Notes: a model not told the origin generated them from the letters alone. A stretch of DNA of 64,000 nucleotides from Pseudomonas sp. Bout1 (GCF_034314165.1 NZ_JAVIWK010000001.1:3549001-3613000), one strand, 5' to 3'. Positions 10,770-20,421 are shown, counted from the first letter of the stretch. Translations and numbers: made by a program.

Positions 10770-12848
10770 TCAATCTTTCACTGCGTGGTCGACACGTGTC
10801 GCTACAGTCAGGCTTTTGAGCAGCAGATCAGCTGGTAAAGGACTGCCAAGCAAAAAACCTTGTAACGTATTACAACCTAAACGGGTAAGTAACTCCTGTT
10901 GCTCTACTGTCTCCACACCCTCAGCCACAATTTTCAGTCCTAGCGTATGCCCAAGTGCAATAATTGCTGAAACAATCGCTGCGTCATCATTACCTTGAGC
11001 CAGCTCGGTTATAAATCCGCGGTCGATTTTCAGTTCATCGGCGGGTAATCGTTTCAAATAGAGCAGGCTTGAGTAGCCAGTCCCAAAATCGTCGATGGAA
11101 ATGCTCAGTCCCAATGCTGATAGTTGCTCCAATATCACCAGGTTAGCCTCAGCATCCCGCATGGCCGTAGATTCTGTAACCTCAAGAATCAGGTGTTGGG
11201 GATTAAGCGAATGACGCTCCAGTGCTTCACGCACGACTTTCACTAGGCCGGGATACCCCAGCTGAACTGTGGATAAATTTATCGCAATACTCCAGTCCTG
11301 ATGGCCTTCGTCGTGCCATTCACGTATTTGTCGACAGGCTTCGTCAATTACCCAATTTCCAATGGGAATAATCAAACCGGTTCTTTCCGCAAGTGGTAGA
11401 AATCGATCGGGCGGGATTAGGCCGAGTTCAGGACTTCGCCAACGTAACAAAGCTTCAACGCCGATCATCGGACCGTTGGGGGCGAGCATTTTAGGTTGGT
11501 AGTACAGCAGGAATTCGTCTTGCTCAAGTGCCTTACGCATGTCATGTTGAAGTTGCATCTGCTCATGGGCGTTGATGTTCATCGCGCTTTCGAAGAAGCA
11601 GTAACCATTCCGACCCACTTCCTTGGCGTGGTACATCGCAGCATCTGCACTGATCATTAACTCGTGCGCGGTAAGTCCATCATTAGGGAACAATGCAATA
11701 CCAATGCTCGCTGATATGTGTAGGGTATGATGAGAGATGTTATAGGGGGTGCCAATGCTCTCGATCAGCCTTTGTGCCAGCGCCGCTGTATCTTCAGGAT
11801 CCCCCGGATCAATCAATAGCACGAACTCGTCGCCACCTAGGCGTGCGACGGTATCCTCGCAGCGTTTGGTGTGTAAAATTCGCCGTGAGACTTCTATCAG
11901 GAGCAGGTCGCCAACGTGATGTCCGTACACATCATTGATGGTCTTGAAACCATCCAAATCCATGAATAACACTGAGAAATAGCGATTTTCTCGCGCAGCT
12001 TTTTGAATAGTTTGTTCTAATCGATCATTCAGCAGGACACGATTGGGTAACTTGGTAAGGTTGTCATGCAATGCTAGCTGAATCAGTTCGCTGTTGGCAT
12101 TATCGAGTGAGGTTGCTAACAGATTAGTGCGTACATCCAGCATGGAAATTATCAGCGCGATGGCGAATACCGCCAGGCTTACTACGATCACCAGTACTGC
12201 TAACCAATTAGTATCGATCCCGTTGTTCGACGCGCCACAGAAACTGCCAGTAGGAAACTGCGCAGCCGCCATTCCGGTGTAATGCATACCGACAATGGCG
12301 CAACCCATTAAGAGTGACGCACCTAAACGTGCATACGTAGTCCTTTTTGACATTTTACGTAGACGGAAAGCAATCCAAAGGGCAGCCCCTGAAGCAAGAA
12401 TCGCAATAGCAATAGATAGGAAAAATATCCAGGGTACATAGATCACACTCGGCGTCATCAACATTGCTGCCATCCCGGTGTAATGCATGGCAGCAATGCC
12501 GATTCCCATAAGCAAACCACCTAAGCTAAGCCGAGCCCAAGGTAGATCCTCCAGACAGACCAGCCAGAGGGCAAAAGCTGATGAGGCGATGGCAATCAGT
12601 AACGACAGCAGTGTAAGTGGTACGTCATACCCTAAGGATATTGGCAGATTAAATGCGAGCATTCCGATAAAATGCATCGACCAGATACCAAACCCCATCG
12701 CGAACGATCCGCCGATCAGCCATAAAACTGATGAGCCTCCGGTTGAACTGGACACGCGACTCGCCATGTTGAGAGCCGTGTAAGAGGCAAGAATGGCAAC
12801 AATCAGAGAAAAAGCGACGAAAACGCTGTTATAACTACTGATAAGCAT
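10770..12848 (-). CDS. mucR: MHYT-GGDEF-EAL c-di-GMP protein, MucR-like
   Basis: 692 residues. The N-terminal seven-helix MHYT sensor has the motif three times (MHFIG at 58-62, MHYTG at 121-125 and 188-192). It is followed by a diguanylate cyclase domain with an intact GGDEF at 338-342 and a phosphodiesterase domain with EALLRW at 465-470 and DDFGTGYSSL. Both catalytic signatures are intact, so it could make and break cyclic di-GMP. Domain order and length match Pseudomonas MucR, which senses NO or O2 through MHYT and affects alginate and biofilm; NbdA has the same order but a degenerate AGDEF. The MucR assignment is by architecture, not a search. Confidence 0.85.
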   Translation of the reverse strand: MLISSYNSVFVAFSLIVAILASYTALNMASRVSSSTGGSSVLWLIGGSFAMGFGIWSMHFIGMLAFNLPISLGYDVPLTLLSLLIAIASSAFALWLVCLEDLPWARLSLGGLLMGIGIAAMHYTGMAAMLMTPSVIYVPWIFFLSIAIAILASGAALWIAFRLRKMSKRTTYARLGASLLMGCAIVGMHYTGMAAAQFPTGSFCGASNNGIDTNWLAVLVIVVSLAVFAIALIISMLDVRTNLLATSLDNANSELIQLALHDNLTKLPNRVLLNDRLEQTIQKAARENRYFSVLFMDLDGFKTINDVYGHHVGDLLLIEVSRRILHTKRCEDTVARLGGDEFVLLIDPGDPEDTAALAQRLIESIGTPYNISHHTLHISASIGIALFPNDGLTAHELMISADAAMYHAKEVGRNGYCFFESAMNINAHEQMQLQHDMRKALEQDEFLLYYQPKMLAPNGPMIGVEALLRWRSPELGLIPPDRFLPLAERTGLIIPIGNWVIDEACRQIREWHDEGHQDWSIAINLSTVQLGYPGLVKVVREALERHSLNPQHLILEVTESTAMRDAEANLVILEQLSALGLSISIDDFGTGYSSLLYLKRLPADELKIDRGFITELAQGNDDAAIVSAIIALGHTLGLKIVAEGVETVEQQELLTRLGCNTLQGFLLGSPLPADLLLKSLTVATRVDHAVKD

Positions 12849-12992
12849 AAATACCCCTTTCCTGATGAGGCCAACAATTAGGTTGATGCATCCAAACGGG
12901 TCGGAAACCCTTCACCGATCACGAGTTTAATATACAAAGGTCATGTCAAAAACATGAAACTTAAATCTGCGTTTATTATTGGCGGACCAAAA

Positions 12993-13820
12993 TTATATTG
13001 GGCTATAAACCCGAGGTACGCTTCGATAAGGGACATGAATTAAATTGAGGCGGTACTTTAGAGCCCATTGCACGGTTAATGCCGTTGGTGCTGACAAGCT
13101 GACCAAGGTTCCAAATTTAGCCCTTACCGCTTTGTGAATTAGCTCAAGGCTGCATCGGCTTGTCACTACAATGAAGCCGCAACGAGCATCGACTTGCGTA
13201 TATTGCATAGCACCTATCAATTTATCCAGAGCGTTATGGCGTCCGATATCTTCTCTACATAAAAGTGCTAGGCCGTTAGCATCGAAGTATAGCGCCGCAT
13301 GCAGAGCGCCACTGCTTTTACCCATTATCTGGGCTTTCTCTATACGCTCACGTAGGCCTAGGAAATGTGCTGCAGGAGGAAGGGTGGTGAGGGGGAGAAT
13401 ATCAAGTTTTTGAAGTCCTTGCTCCAGCGCCTCAACTCCGCATAATCCACAGCCACTAGTGCCCGCCAATTGCCGCCGGTGGTCTTTCATTGCCCAGAAC
13501 GCGCGACTTGAGATCAGTACATCTGCCTGACAACCCTGGTCAAAATGAGAGAGACGGATATCGTAGATTTCGTTCAGGCCTTCAACGAAGTCGTTGCTAA
13601 CGCTGAAACCTCGGATGAAATCCTCGATGTTGCCAGGGGACACCATCATTACGGCCTGATTCAGACCATTATAAGTGATGGCTAAAGCGATTTCAGATGC
13701 TAAGGCCGCGTCTAAGACCAGTGCAGGCGAACCATACTCATGATACCTCACGGTCAGAGGCTTTGGTGCCGGAGCATTTGCATCGTTCTGATCAGAAGGC
13801 TCATAGATTCGGCAAGGCAT
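12993..13820 (-). CDS. fdhD: Formate dehydrogenase accessory sulfurtransferase FdhD
   Basis: 275 residues. FdhD passes sulfur from IscS to the Mo-bis-MGD cofactor of formate dehydrogenases. The catalytic CxxC is C124-G-L-C127 in the typical TSGCGLCG context, and CREDIGRHNALDK is the other strongly conserved block. The cofactor genes moaA, mobA and moaB are neighbours, which fits, but no formate dehydrogenase subunit is encoded in the window. No good ribosome site precedes the ATG, so the start is moderately certain. Confidence 0.92.
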   Translation of the reverse strand: MPCRIYEPSDQNDANAPAPKPLTVRYHEYGSPALVLDAALASEIALAITYNGLNQAVMMVSPGNIEDFIRGFSVSNDFVEGLNEIYDIRLSHFDQGCQADVLISSRAFWAMKDHRRQLAGTSGCGLCGVEALEQGLQKLDILPLTTLPPAAHFLGLRERIEKAQIMGKSSGALHAALYFDANGLALLCREDIGRHNALDKLIGAMQYTQVDARCGFIVVTSRCSLELIHKAVRAKFGTLVSLSAPTALTVQWALKYRLNLIHVPYRSVPRVYSPI

Positions 13821-13986
13821 GTCAAAACACTCGATACCCTATATTCTGATCACGTTACGGACAGCCGAGCATCGCGTCCAATCGCTTGTTTTGATATAGT
13901 GATTGTTGTTATCTATCAAGCATCAAAAGTATTCATAAGTCATTAATTTTACAGAAATTGAAGTGCCATTTTTTTCAATCTGAACG

Positions 13987-14900
13987 TTAAAAATTACGCC
14001 GCTGGCTATCAGGCAGCAGCGTATAAATAAAACCAAATTCACCTTCTGTCAGTTCTTTAGTGTGAAAAGCATTCTTGCTTCGGCAAAATACTTCTCGGCG
14101 ATTGCTGAGCTTACGCATAACGACGCCCAATGGCACGAGAACACTTGCATCTGGCAGATCGAAAAAAGCTAAGCTCTGAAGAGGGCTTGCCCAGCCCGTG
14201 TCTGGTGGCATGCTGGCACAGCAAAAGCCTTCGTGAGCTGCTTGAAACAACTGAAAGGACGAGTCGATTTCGAGTATTGGTTGTGGGTTAAGCTCGCGAC
14301 TACGGAAACTCAGGACGACGAATTTTCGATAGTGCATCCCATTGCTGATCATCCCCAGTGGCAACTCGGTGGAATCCCCACCAGCTCATTTCTGTTCCTT
14401 CGAAATGGAAGTAGCGAGTGTCATACAGCAAGTCTACGTGAGTTTTTCCTATTTCAAGAATAGTCAAAATAGTCTGGGTTCACATGATTAAGATAACAGA
14501 TACCAAGAACTAATTGATTATTGCCAACACCCTCGATGATGCGGTCTGAACTAATAGATGACAGACTGAACTTTAGCTCGGCAAACGTATTGGAATTAAA
14601 ACCGCTAAGTGGGGCGTGGCCTAGGCGTAAATTACCTACTAACTGGCCACGGCACGTAGCGGCTTCGGCAAACAAAGCATCGTGGGCCGCCAGCAGTGTT
14701 CTTGCCCGTGCTAATACTCGTTCACCAGCCTTGGTGAAACCTTCAAAGCGCTGACCTCAAGTGACAACAGACCTAGTTCGTCCTCAAGATTGCACAGGCG
14801 CATTGCAGTGTTGGCTGAGTAGTGTGCAACGCGTAGCAGCCTGTCCGAAGTGACGAGTCTATTTCAATGCGATGAGAAAGTTGAGCTGTTTGATGTCCAA
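13987..14900 (-). pseudogene. LysR-type regulator, disrupted by a stop and several frameshifts
   Basis: Read on the minus strand, pieces in different frames give one LysR protein in order: LDIKQLNFLIALK, a stop, then TRHFGQAATRC; ARTLLAAHDALFAEAATCRGQLVGNLRLG; IEGVGNNQLVLGICYL; LEIGKTHVDLLYDTRYF; PLGMISNGMHYRK to the end. At least one nonsense change (TAG about 40 nt after the start) and three or more frameshifts separate them. From memory, intact Pseudomonas relatives read DIKQLxFLIALxxTRHFGQAA. Its place next to fdhD suggests it once regulated that gene. Confidence 0.8.
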
Positions 14901-15034
14901 AATAGCACCTGCTGAGGGATAAAAATCATTTCAGTGTTGACGCAGGTGTTCAGGGCCCACGGAGTGCTTGAAAATCCTGAGCCGACCCCTTTTAGGGAAA
15001 TAGTGTGCAATTTTTTGATGGGCACAGATAGAAC

Positions 15035-15625
15035 TTAACTAAGTAGCTCGGGGGTGTTGAAATTACTCAAACGTGGGTCGTCCTCGGCACATATCAACGC
15101 CTTTGGGTGGTGCCTCAAAAGAGCACGTAATAAGCTTCGTTCTCCATCATTCCAGTCTTGCTGTAGCCCCGCCAATAATACTTTGGGGATCATACTAAAC
15201 ATGGGTTGCCATTTTTCGCCCTGCTGCACCATCAGCGGTGAGGCGAATGCAGAGCGGGCTTCAAGCAGGGCCTTGATTAGGGGAGCGTCTATTTTTGGTG
15301 CATCGCAGGCGAGAACCAATAGCCAGCCATGATGCGCAGCAGCCAGACCTGCCAGAACACCAGCCAGAGGGCCTGGGAAGTTCTTCTGTGAGTCCTTGAC
15401 CGTTTGATCGGCATAGGTCCGATACGTAATGTCATTACGGTTGCAGGAGATGATCAAATCATCGGTGAAGGGGCGAACGATAGCCTGCACATGCTCGATG
15501 AGCGGTTTGCCTTTCCAAGGCAGCAGCCCCTTATCTTGCCCGCCTATACGCGCCCCACGCCCACCAGCAAGTAGTAACACTGAGCAGGGAGCACATGATG
15601 CTGCGATGGAGTGCGTAAGTTTCAT
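15035..15625 (-). CDS. mobA: Molybdenum cofactor guanylyltransferase MobA
   Basis: Adds GMP to molybdopterin to form the MGD cofactor. 196 residues, normal length. It opens with the nucleotide-binding loop LLLAGGRGARIGGQDKGL, with LPWKGKPLIEH after it. FPGPLAGVLAGL and VLACDAPKID (metal-binding Asp) follow. It is divergent from moaB across about 250 nt. Confidence 0.93.
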   Translation of the reverse strand: MKLTHSIAASCAPCSVLLLAGGRGARIGGQDKGLLPWKGKPLIEHVQAIVRPFTDDLIISCNRNDITYRTYADQTVKDSQKNFPGPLAGVLAGLAAAHHGWLLVLACDAPKIDAPLIKALLEARSAFASPLMVQQGEKWQPMFSMIPKVLLAGLQQDWNDGERSLLRALLRHHPKALICAEDDPRLSNFNTPELLS

Positions 15626-15878
15626 TGTTTAGAGTACGGATAATTAGGTTTGTAGAGGATCTCACTGCCTTTCGTGTCCGTCCAATAGTAAGTCTCGACC
15701 AATCAATCAGTTGGCCCTATCAGTGAAAAATCGCTTATGGCTCAGTTGTTTTTTGGAAAAATATCTCGATAGATACGTTCGATGGTATGGTTGGTCAGAA
15801 CGATTAGACAACGACTGCTTTAGCCCTTTAGTCTGTGGGAATTGTTTTCATTGCCGCCTGCCGGAGAATGAAGTTAGA

Positions 15879-16391
15879 GTGAAATCGAATGCGTTGTTTA
15901 CAACGTTAAGTATAGCAGTGCTGACTGTCAGTGATACTCGAGAATATCCCAACGATACTTCTGGACAGTTGCTTGTTGGTCGATTGCTTGAAACGGGTCA
16001 TATTCTGAGTGAGCGTAACCTGCTCAAAGATGATCTGTACAAAATCCGTGCTCAGATCGCGACGTGGATCGCTGACGATCAAATTCAGGTTGTGTTCATT
16101 ACTGGGGGAACTGGCTTAACTGGCCGCGATAGTACGCCTGAGGCAGCGAGCTTTTCGCTAGATAAGCAAATCGATGGTTTTGGTGAATTGTTTAGGGCGA
16201 TATCCATCCTCGATATTGGCACTTCTACCGTGCAGAGTCGAGCGTTGGCTGGACTAGCAAATGGCACACTGGCCTGCTGTTTGCCGGGCTCGACAGGCGC
16301 GTGTAGAACTGCCTGGGGAGGAATCCTGACAGAACAGTTGGACGCGCGTCATGGACCCTCATCTCAAATCTGTGCAACTCTGCGGGGTTAG
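15879..16391 (+). CDS. moaB: Molybdopterin adenylyltransferase-type protein MoaB
   Basis: MoaB/Mog family, which adenylates molybdopterin before metal insertion. The visible core is LSIAVLTVSDTR, then DDLYKIRAQIATWI, the signature FITGGTGLTGRDSTPEA, and LPGSTGACRTAWGGIL. The GTG start (VKSNALF, 170 residues) matches family length and has GGAG about 12 nt upstream. The same frame stays open 56 codons further but that extension is Cys/Trp-rich and unlike the family. A moeA start follows 3 nt after the stop but is broken. Confidence 0.88.
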   Translation: MKSNALFTTLSIAVLTVSDTREYPNDTSGQLLVGRLLETGHILSERNLLKDDLYKIRAQIATWIADDQIQVVFITGGTGLTGRDSTPEAASFSLDKQIDGFGELFRAISILDIGTSTVQSRALAGLANGTLACCLPGSTGACRTAWGGILTEQLDARHGPSSQICATLRG

Positions 16392-16394
16392 GGG

Positions 16395-16448
16395 ATGAGT
16401 CAGGCACCACTCATGTCAGTGGAAGATGCAACCGCCAAACTGCTGTGA
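16395..16448 (+). pseudogene. moeA relic (first 17 codons only)
   Basis: ATG with TTAGGGG directly upstream, reading MSQAPLMSVEDATAKLL then TGA. This looks like the start of molybdopterin molybdenumtransferase MoeA (typically ...LMPVEEALxxLL), which commonly follows moaB in Pseudomonas. Nothing resembling the rest of MoeA follows; the next recognisable sequence is from a cytochrome oxidase gene. Assignment rests on 17 residues and gene order. Confidence 0.5.
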
Positions 16449-16544
16449 CTACACCCGGAAATCGCCATGCGCAGGTTTGCCCATCGGTCTTGCGTTCAGC
16501 ACCTGGCCGAACATAGTCCCACCGTCCATCAGCTTGTGGGACGA

Positions 16545-16676
16545 TGCATCGCGCCTTCCAGCCAGTTGTTCATCCTGATTGGCACCTTATTCATCCTGCC
16601 GATCATCTTGATGCACAACTGCTGGAGCTACTTCGTGTTCCGCGGAAAAGTGAGGATCGGCGATGGCCACCATTAA
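16545..16676 (+). pseudogene. cioB/cydB relic (C-terminal end of bd-type oxidase subunit II)
   Basis: The last 43 codons of an open frame read IAPSSQLFILIGTLFILPIILMHN followed by CWSYFVFRGKVRIGDGHH and a stop. This is the last membrane helix and tail typical of CydB/CioB (WSYxVFRGKV...GYH). The upstream part of the same frame is not CydB-like, so the gene is a 3' remnant joined to the moeA relic by a deletion. Confidence 0.65.
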
Positions 16677-16851
16677 TAGCGCCACACATCAAGCTGCTGA
16701 AAAAACATACCTTTTTACAAGTAGGTGGCGCGGTTAAGCCTACTGTATTTAGGATCGCTGATCATGCTGGCAGCCGCCACAGCACTAACGATGGAGTTGG
16801 TCCATGGAGCCTTCTGAAGTATCTGTGACGCAATGCCAATTTGGACCCTAG

Positions 16852-16935
16852 TACAAGCGGGTGTCTTGGCTGGTCGCTATTTGGCTAGCTAGTGTGATTG
16901 CAGTTTTCGCTGGATGGTGCATATGGCTGGTATGA
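16852..16935 (+). pseudogene. DUF2474 relic downstream of cioB remnant
   Basis: 27 codons ending YKRVSWLVAIWLASVIAVFA then GWCIWLV and a stop. DUF2474 proteins are about 40-residue single-helix peptides encoded after cioAB (pattern WLVLIWxxSVxALG). A stop codon directly precedes the visible part and no ATG is present, so it is a remnant, or at most a 24-residue GTG-started peptide. Its position about 175 nt after the cioB relic matches native order. Confidence 0.5.
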
Positions 16936-16962
16936 CCACCCATTGAAGGTCAGTTTTACAGG

Positions 16963-17001
16963 GTAAAGATCCGGCGCTGACGTTAGCGCCGAATCTTTTA
17001 C
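16963..17001. terminator. Bidirectional rho-independent terminator
   Basis: Inverted repeat GTAAAGAT-CCGGCGCT / AGCGCC-G-AATCTTTTAC around a 6-nt loop, with T-rich ends on both strands. It lies 28 nt after the DUF2474 relic, so it is probably the surviving terminator of the lost cio operon. Confidence 0.75.
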
Positions 17002-17053
17002 TGAATTTCAGCTAGTTGTTACTCACGCCTAGCGCTGGATCGAGGACAGACAA

Positions 17054-17302
17054 ATGTCGGTACGCATTGATAAATCGCATCCCGTTGAGTACAAGACTAA
17101 AAAGGGCGTCATCGTGCAGATTGGTTTCAGTTGGAGCCCACCACTCGATATCCCTGTCGGGGCAACGTTGACTTTGGTAAGGTCACATGTAGAGCCTCAG
17201 CTCATGGCTTTTGTAGAAGGTGATCACTGGGAGAGTTACGATCAGGCATTTAAAGAAGCGCAAGAGGCTGCGGATCGTTGGGCGAACCTTCTGCCTCGAT
17301 AA
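17054..17302 (+). CDS. Hypothetical protein, 82 residues
   Basis: Not recognised as a named family. ATCGAGGACAGACAA gives a good ribosome site. The protein is soluble, with an N-terminal region likely beta-rich (KKGVIVQIGFSWSPPLDIPVGATLTLV) and a C-terminal helix (YDQAFKEAQEAADRWANLL). The terminator just upstream and the next gene 90 nt downstream make this a short separate transcription unit. Confidence 0.65.
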   Translation: MSVRIDKSHPVEYKTKKGVIVQIGFSWSPPLDIPVGATLTLVRSHVEPQLMAFVEGDHWESYDQAFKEAQEAADRWANLLPR

Positions 17303-17392
17303 TTCGGGCTAGCTGCCAAGGTAATTAGCTACCAATCTCTGTAGTGGGTTTCATCAATCGTACATCGCTGAATGTCTATTGGAGGTTCAAAT

Positions 17393-17830
17393 ATGCAATT
17401 CGAACGCCTTTCACTTCTACGAATTAAGGAGCGCGAAAAAACAGGACCGCACCTGACGTCACAAGAGCAATTGGGACTAAATGGGCGCATCGCTCTGCTC
17501 ATCACCAATGCGGTTGGCACCATGTGGTGTGCCTATATTTTTGGGGTGATTGCCCTTATCAGCTTACCCTCAGCCATCGAGGGGGGGATCTCGACGCTGA
17601 TTGCCTGGATTGCCCAGACATTTCTACAGTTAGTCTTGCTCTCCGTCATCATGGTGGGCCAAAAAGTAGCGGCCGCCGCCTCAGACAAGCAAGCGCTGCA
17701 GACCTATAAGGACGCTGAAGCGCTTTTGAAAATTCAGGATGAGATGCAGCGCCTCATTGAGGTCAATAACACGATGACCGAAGCCATTCATGCCGCCGTA
17801 ATCGCAAAGGATTCATCAGTAGTCAAGTAG
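17393..17830 (+). CDS. Hypothetical two-helix membrane protein, 145 residues
   Basis: Function unknown. Two hydrophobic segments at about residues 36-57 (LLITNAVGTMWCAYIFGVIALISL) and 68-90 (ISTLIAWIAQTFLQLVLLSVIMVG) are followed by a charged helical tail (KDAEALLKIQDEMQRLIEVNN) likely to form a coiled coil. I recall similar WIAQTFLQLVLL...VGQ proteins in many bacteria without a role. The second ATG was chosen because TTGGAGG lies 7 nt before it, inside the longer frame's start. Confidence 0.7.
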   Translation: MQFERLSLLRIKEREKTGPHLTSQEQLGLNGRIALLITNAVGTMWCAYIFGVIALISLPSAIEGGISTLIAWIAQTFLQLVLLSVIMVGQKVAAAASDKQALQTYKDAEALLKIQDEMQRLIEVNNTMTEAIHAAVIAKDSSVVK

Positions 17831-18043
17831 CTGGCTACTGACCGCATACCAACTGAGGCATGGTGCTGATCAATCGGGTCTTCCAAGGTGGCGTTTTATC
17901 CGGGTATGAGGCTATGGTTCGACACGTTAAGACACATAGATTCTTTTCGATCATGTGACTGGTCGTTTGAGTGTTGAATTCTTCGAGGTATGCGGGACCT
18001 CATAGCCTCTTCCTAACCTCCCGAGTCCCAACCTTAAAATCAG

Positions 18044-18514
18044 CTACTTCTGCCATAGAGGACCGTAGAGGCACCGGCTATTGCCCTGGAACCTTTTCAG
18101 CTCACGCGATGGTGTGTGGTTTTGGAGATGCTGAGGCGAATACAAAACTCGTGAGCTCTTTTTTTTCCGCAAATCTAGGTCGCCGATCTTGTAGCTTGCG
18201 ATGGAGGTACGGTAAACAACCGCGTTTGCGTTAGTTGCGACCCCCTGAAAGACAACGATGCTCTCAAGCTTCTCAAGAGCCCATTCACTTCGACCGCTGA
18301 CCGTCGGAGGGCACATCATGTGGACATGCTCGACCACTACGTCTTTCACCACGGAAAGGTAGTGCTGCAATTCATACGCGCATTCGATCACTGCAGCGCG
18401 ATTTCTCTCACCCGTGCGCATAGACGTGATGGTAGCTATGAAACAAGGGCCTTCGATTTCGCCGTGTGTCCAGGTGCGAACCTCTCGATGGGTTGGGTCA
18501 AAAACAAAAATCAC
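18044..18514 (-). CDS. Hypothetical protein, possibly a degenerate RuvC-like nuclease
   Basis: 156 residues from a GTG with no clear ribosome site. FVFDPTHREV at the N-terminus and VVVEHVHMM in the middle loosely recall the Asp and Glu catalytic strands of phage RuvC-type nucleases. The rest does not convince me, and the C-terminal 40 residues look unfolded. It may be a decaying phage gene or a chance frame. Confidence 0.35.
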   Translation of the reverse strand: MIFVFDPTHREVRTWTHGEIEGPCFIATITSMRTGERNRAAVIECAYELQHYLSVVKDVVVEHVHMMCPPTVSGRSEWALEKLESIVVFQGVATNANAVVYRTSIASYKIGDLDLRKKKSSRVLYSPQHLQNHTPSRELKRFQGNSRCLYGPLWQK

Positions 18515-18704
18515 TCAAGGCACCGTGATAAGTGAGTTATGGCTGCTGTAATGAGCAGCAAGGACTAGCCCGACGTAAGGATGCGTACGGGAAGGTTTCG
18601 GTTGCGAATCACACGAGCATGCTGATTCTAGCCAAATGAACACTATAGATTGTAGTCCTATAGTGCTCAAGAAGGCTTCATCGTTCCTTTTGCGAGGAAC
18701 GGTA

Positions 18705-18977
18705 ATGGAAGTCAAAAAAGCCTTTGGGATTGCGATGCGTAATGCACGTACGCGGCGGGGACTGACTCAGGAAGATTTTCACGAAATCAGCAGCAGGACC
18801 TACCTGAGCACCCTGGAAAGGGGACTTAAGAACGTCACCTTAGAAAAGGCAGTCGAACTCGCCAGACGTACCGGGATCCACCCGTTGACCCTCATAGTGG
18901 AGATGTTTTTGGTTCTTGAGCCTGAAGCGGATCTCGCATCACTGTTTAAGCAAGTCATCAAAGAAATCGAGTCTTGA
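18705..18977 (+). CDS. XRE-family helix-turn-helix regulator, 90 residues
   Basis: A compact HTH_3 domain fills residues 1-65: FGIAMRNARTRRGLTQEDF is helix 1-2 and SSRTYLSTLERGLKNVTLEKAVELARRTGIHPLTL completes the fold. The short C-terminal part (DLASLFKQVIKEIES) is probably a dimerisation helix. GAGGAA 5 nt before the ATG fixes the start 23 codons inside the longer frame. Its target is unknown. Confidence 0.85.
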   Translation: MEVKKAFGIAMRNARTRRGLTQEDFHEISSRTYLSTLERGLKNVTLEKAVELARRTGIHPLTLIVEMFLVLEPEADLASLFKQVIKEIES

Positions 18978-19573
18978 TTTTGGGCCAAGCGAAGAGAAAT
19001 TAGCGGACCCCAGGCAGCTTAGCCGCCAGTATTTCGAGCTTAGATCGTAGTGGAGCGCTTTTCGTGTGCGTTAGCCATTCACATTTCGGCATTTAAAATA
19101 TGAATACTATAGGGCACAATGCATTTCTGGCTGCTGGAAAATTGAAGCCGCAGCTTTCGGTTTTAGGGTAATAGCATGGACATGTGTCAAGCCCCCAATG
19201 TCTAAGTCGGCCCCTTCTACAACGAAATGCCTATGGGCTGACGCCGCTATTCCCCGATTTACACTGCAAAAACCCACCATCCTTGATGGCCAGTATGATC
19301 ATTTCAAAGCTGCGGCATATTTTTCCTCAGATGATCGAAGCAGTGGAGCGCGTTGCACTACTGTTGGCTCGCGCGCAACGTATGCAGCTTTAAGTGCCGA
19401 TAGCTAAAGCACAAACGCATGTAAGGCTGAGGCCGAATTGACGAGGAGGGCAGTGATGTCGATGCAGTACGGTTCCCGAGCCCCTTTTCGCCACCCTGTA
19501 TTTGTCGGCAACGGAATCGGGATTTAGCGTCGATGCGCGGTTATTCGTGAATATGTGAACAGAGGCTGATCAG
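18978..19573. other. Gene-free stretch before cobB
   Basis: About 595 nt. Overlapping short frames around 19184-19407 have no ribosome sites or recognisable content. I see no strong repeat or terminator. Confidence 0.4.
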
Positions 19574-20377
19574 ATGGACGACATGAGTAGGGCTATACAA
19601 GCTCTTCGTGCGGCTAGAAAGGTTGTATTTTTCACGGGTGCAGGTATTTCAGCAGAGAGCGGTATTCCCACTTTCAGGGATAAGCTCACGGGGCTTTGGG
19701 CGAAGCATGATCCACAGCGCCTCGAAACGGCGGCCGCGTTTCGAGAAAATCCTGCTTTGGTTTGGGGTTGGTACCTATGGCGCCGCAATCAGGCGAAGCA
19801 AGCAAAACCGAACGCCGCACACCAAGTGGTTACGCGCCTGGCCGACTCAGGGCGGAGTGTCTTTGTGGTAACTCAGAATATTGACGACTTGCATGAGCGT
19901 GCCGGCTCTCGAAATGTATTGCACCTCCATGGAAGCTTGACCACACCGATCTGTTTCGCATGCAAGCGTCCTGCGGATCTGACAAACGAGCAAGCGACGA
20001 TCTCAGATGAATTTGAGTTAATCCAACCACCTCGTTGTCTGCGCTGCAACGGTCGGCTCCGGCCCGGGGTAGTTTGGTTTGGGGAAGATCTCCCTTACGG
20101 AGCGTGGAAAACAGCGATGGCTGAAGTAAAAAGCTGCAACGTTCTGATATCTGTCGGCACCTCGGGCGTTGTCCGCCCTGCGGCTGATATTCCCGAAATC
20201 GCTATGGCAGCGGGTGCAACGGTCATCCATGTGAACCTGTCAGATGTGGCTCTGGGTAACCCGAACGAGTTAATGCTGGTAGGCTCGGCAGCGAAGGTAC
20301 TGCCTCTCCTACTGCTAGCCGTCAATGATTCGGCTCCAGTAAAAGGTCCAATAATTGAAGTTGACGATGCCCTATAA
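19574..20377 (+). CDS. cobB: Sirtuin NAD-dependent protein deacylase, CobB-like
   Basis: 267 residues. NAD-binding GAGISAESGIPTFRD at 22-36, TQNIDDLH at 100-107, catalytic His119 in HLHG, and a zinc ribbon with C127, C130, C155, C158. Residues Y67 and R70 (Y-x-x-R in WYLWRR) match the pair that lets class III sirtuins such as E. coli CobB bind succinyl- and malonyl-lysine. It would remove acyl groups from lysines in the cytoplasm. The ribosome site is weak, and a second ATG three codons in is equally possible. Followed at 44 nt by a zinc-ribbon gene. Confidence 0.92.
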   Translation: MDDMSRAIQALRAARKVVFFTGAGISAESGIPTFRDKLTGLWAKHDPQRLETAAAFRENPALVWGWYLWRRNQAKQAKPNAAHQVVTRLADSGRSVFVVTQNIDDLHERAGSRNVLHLHGSLTTPICFACKRPADLTNEQATISDEFELIQPPRCLRCNGRLRPGVVWFGEDLPYGAWKTAMAEVKSCNVLISVGTSGVVRPAADIPEIAMAAGATVIHVNLSDVALGNPNELMLVGSAAKVLPLLLLAVNDSAPVKGPIIEVDDAL

Positions 20378-20421
20378 ATGGTAAAAAACCGACCGCGTTG
20401 CGGTTAGTCTTGAGGCAAGCG

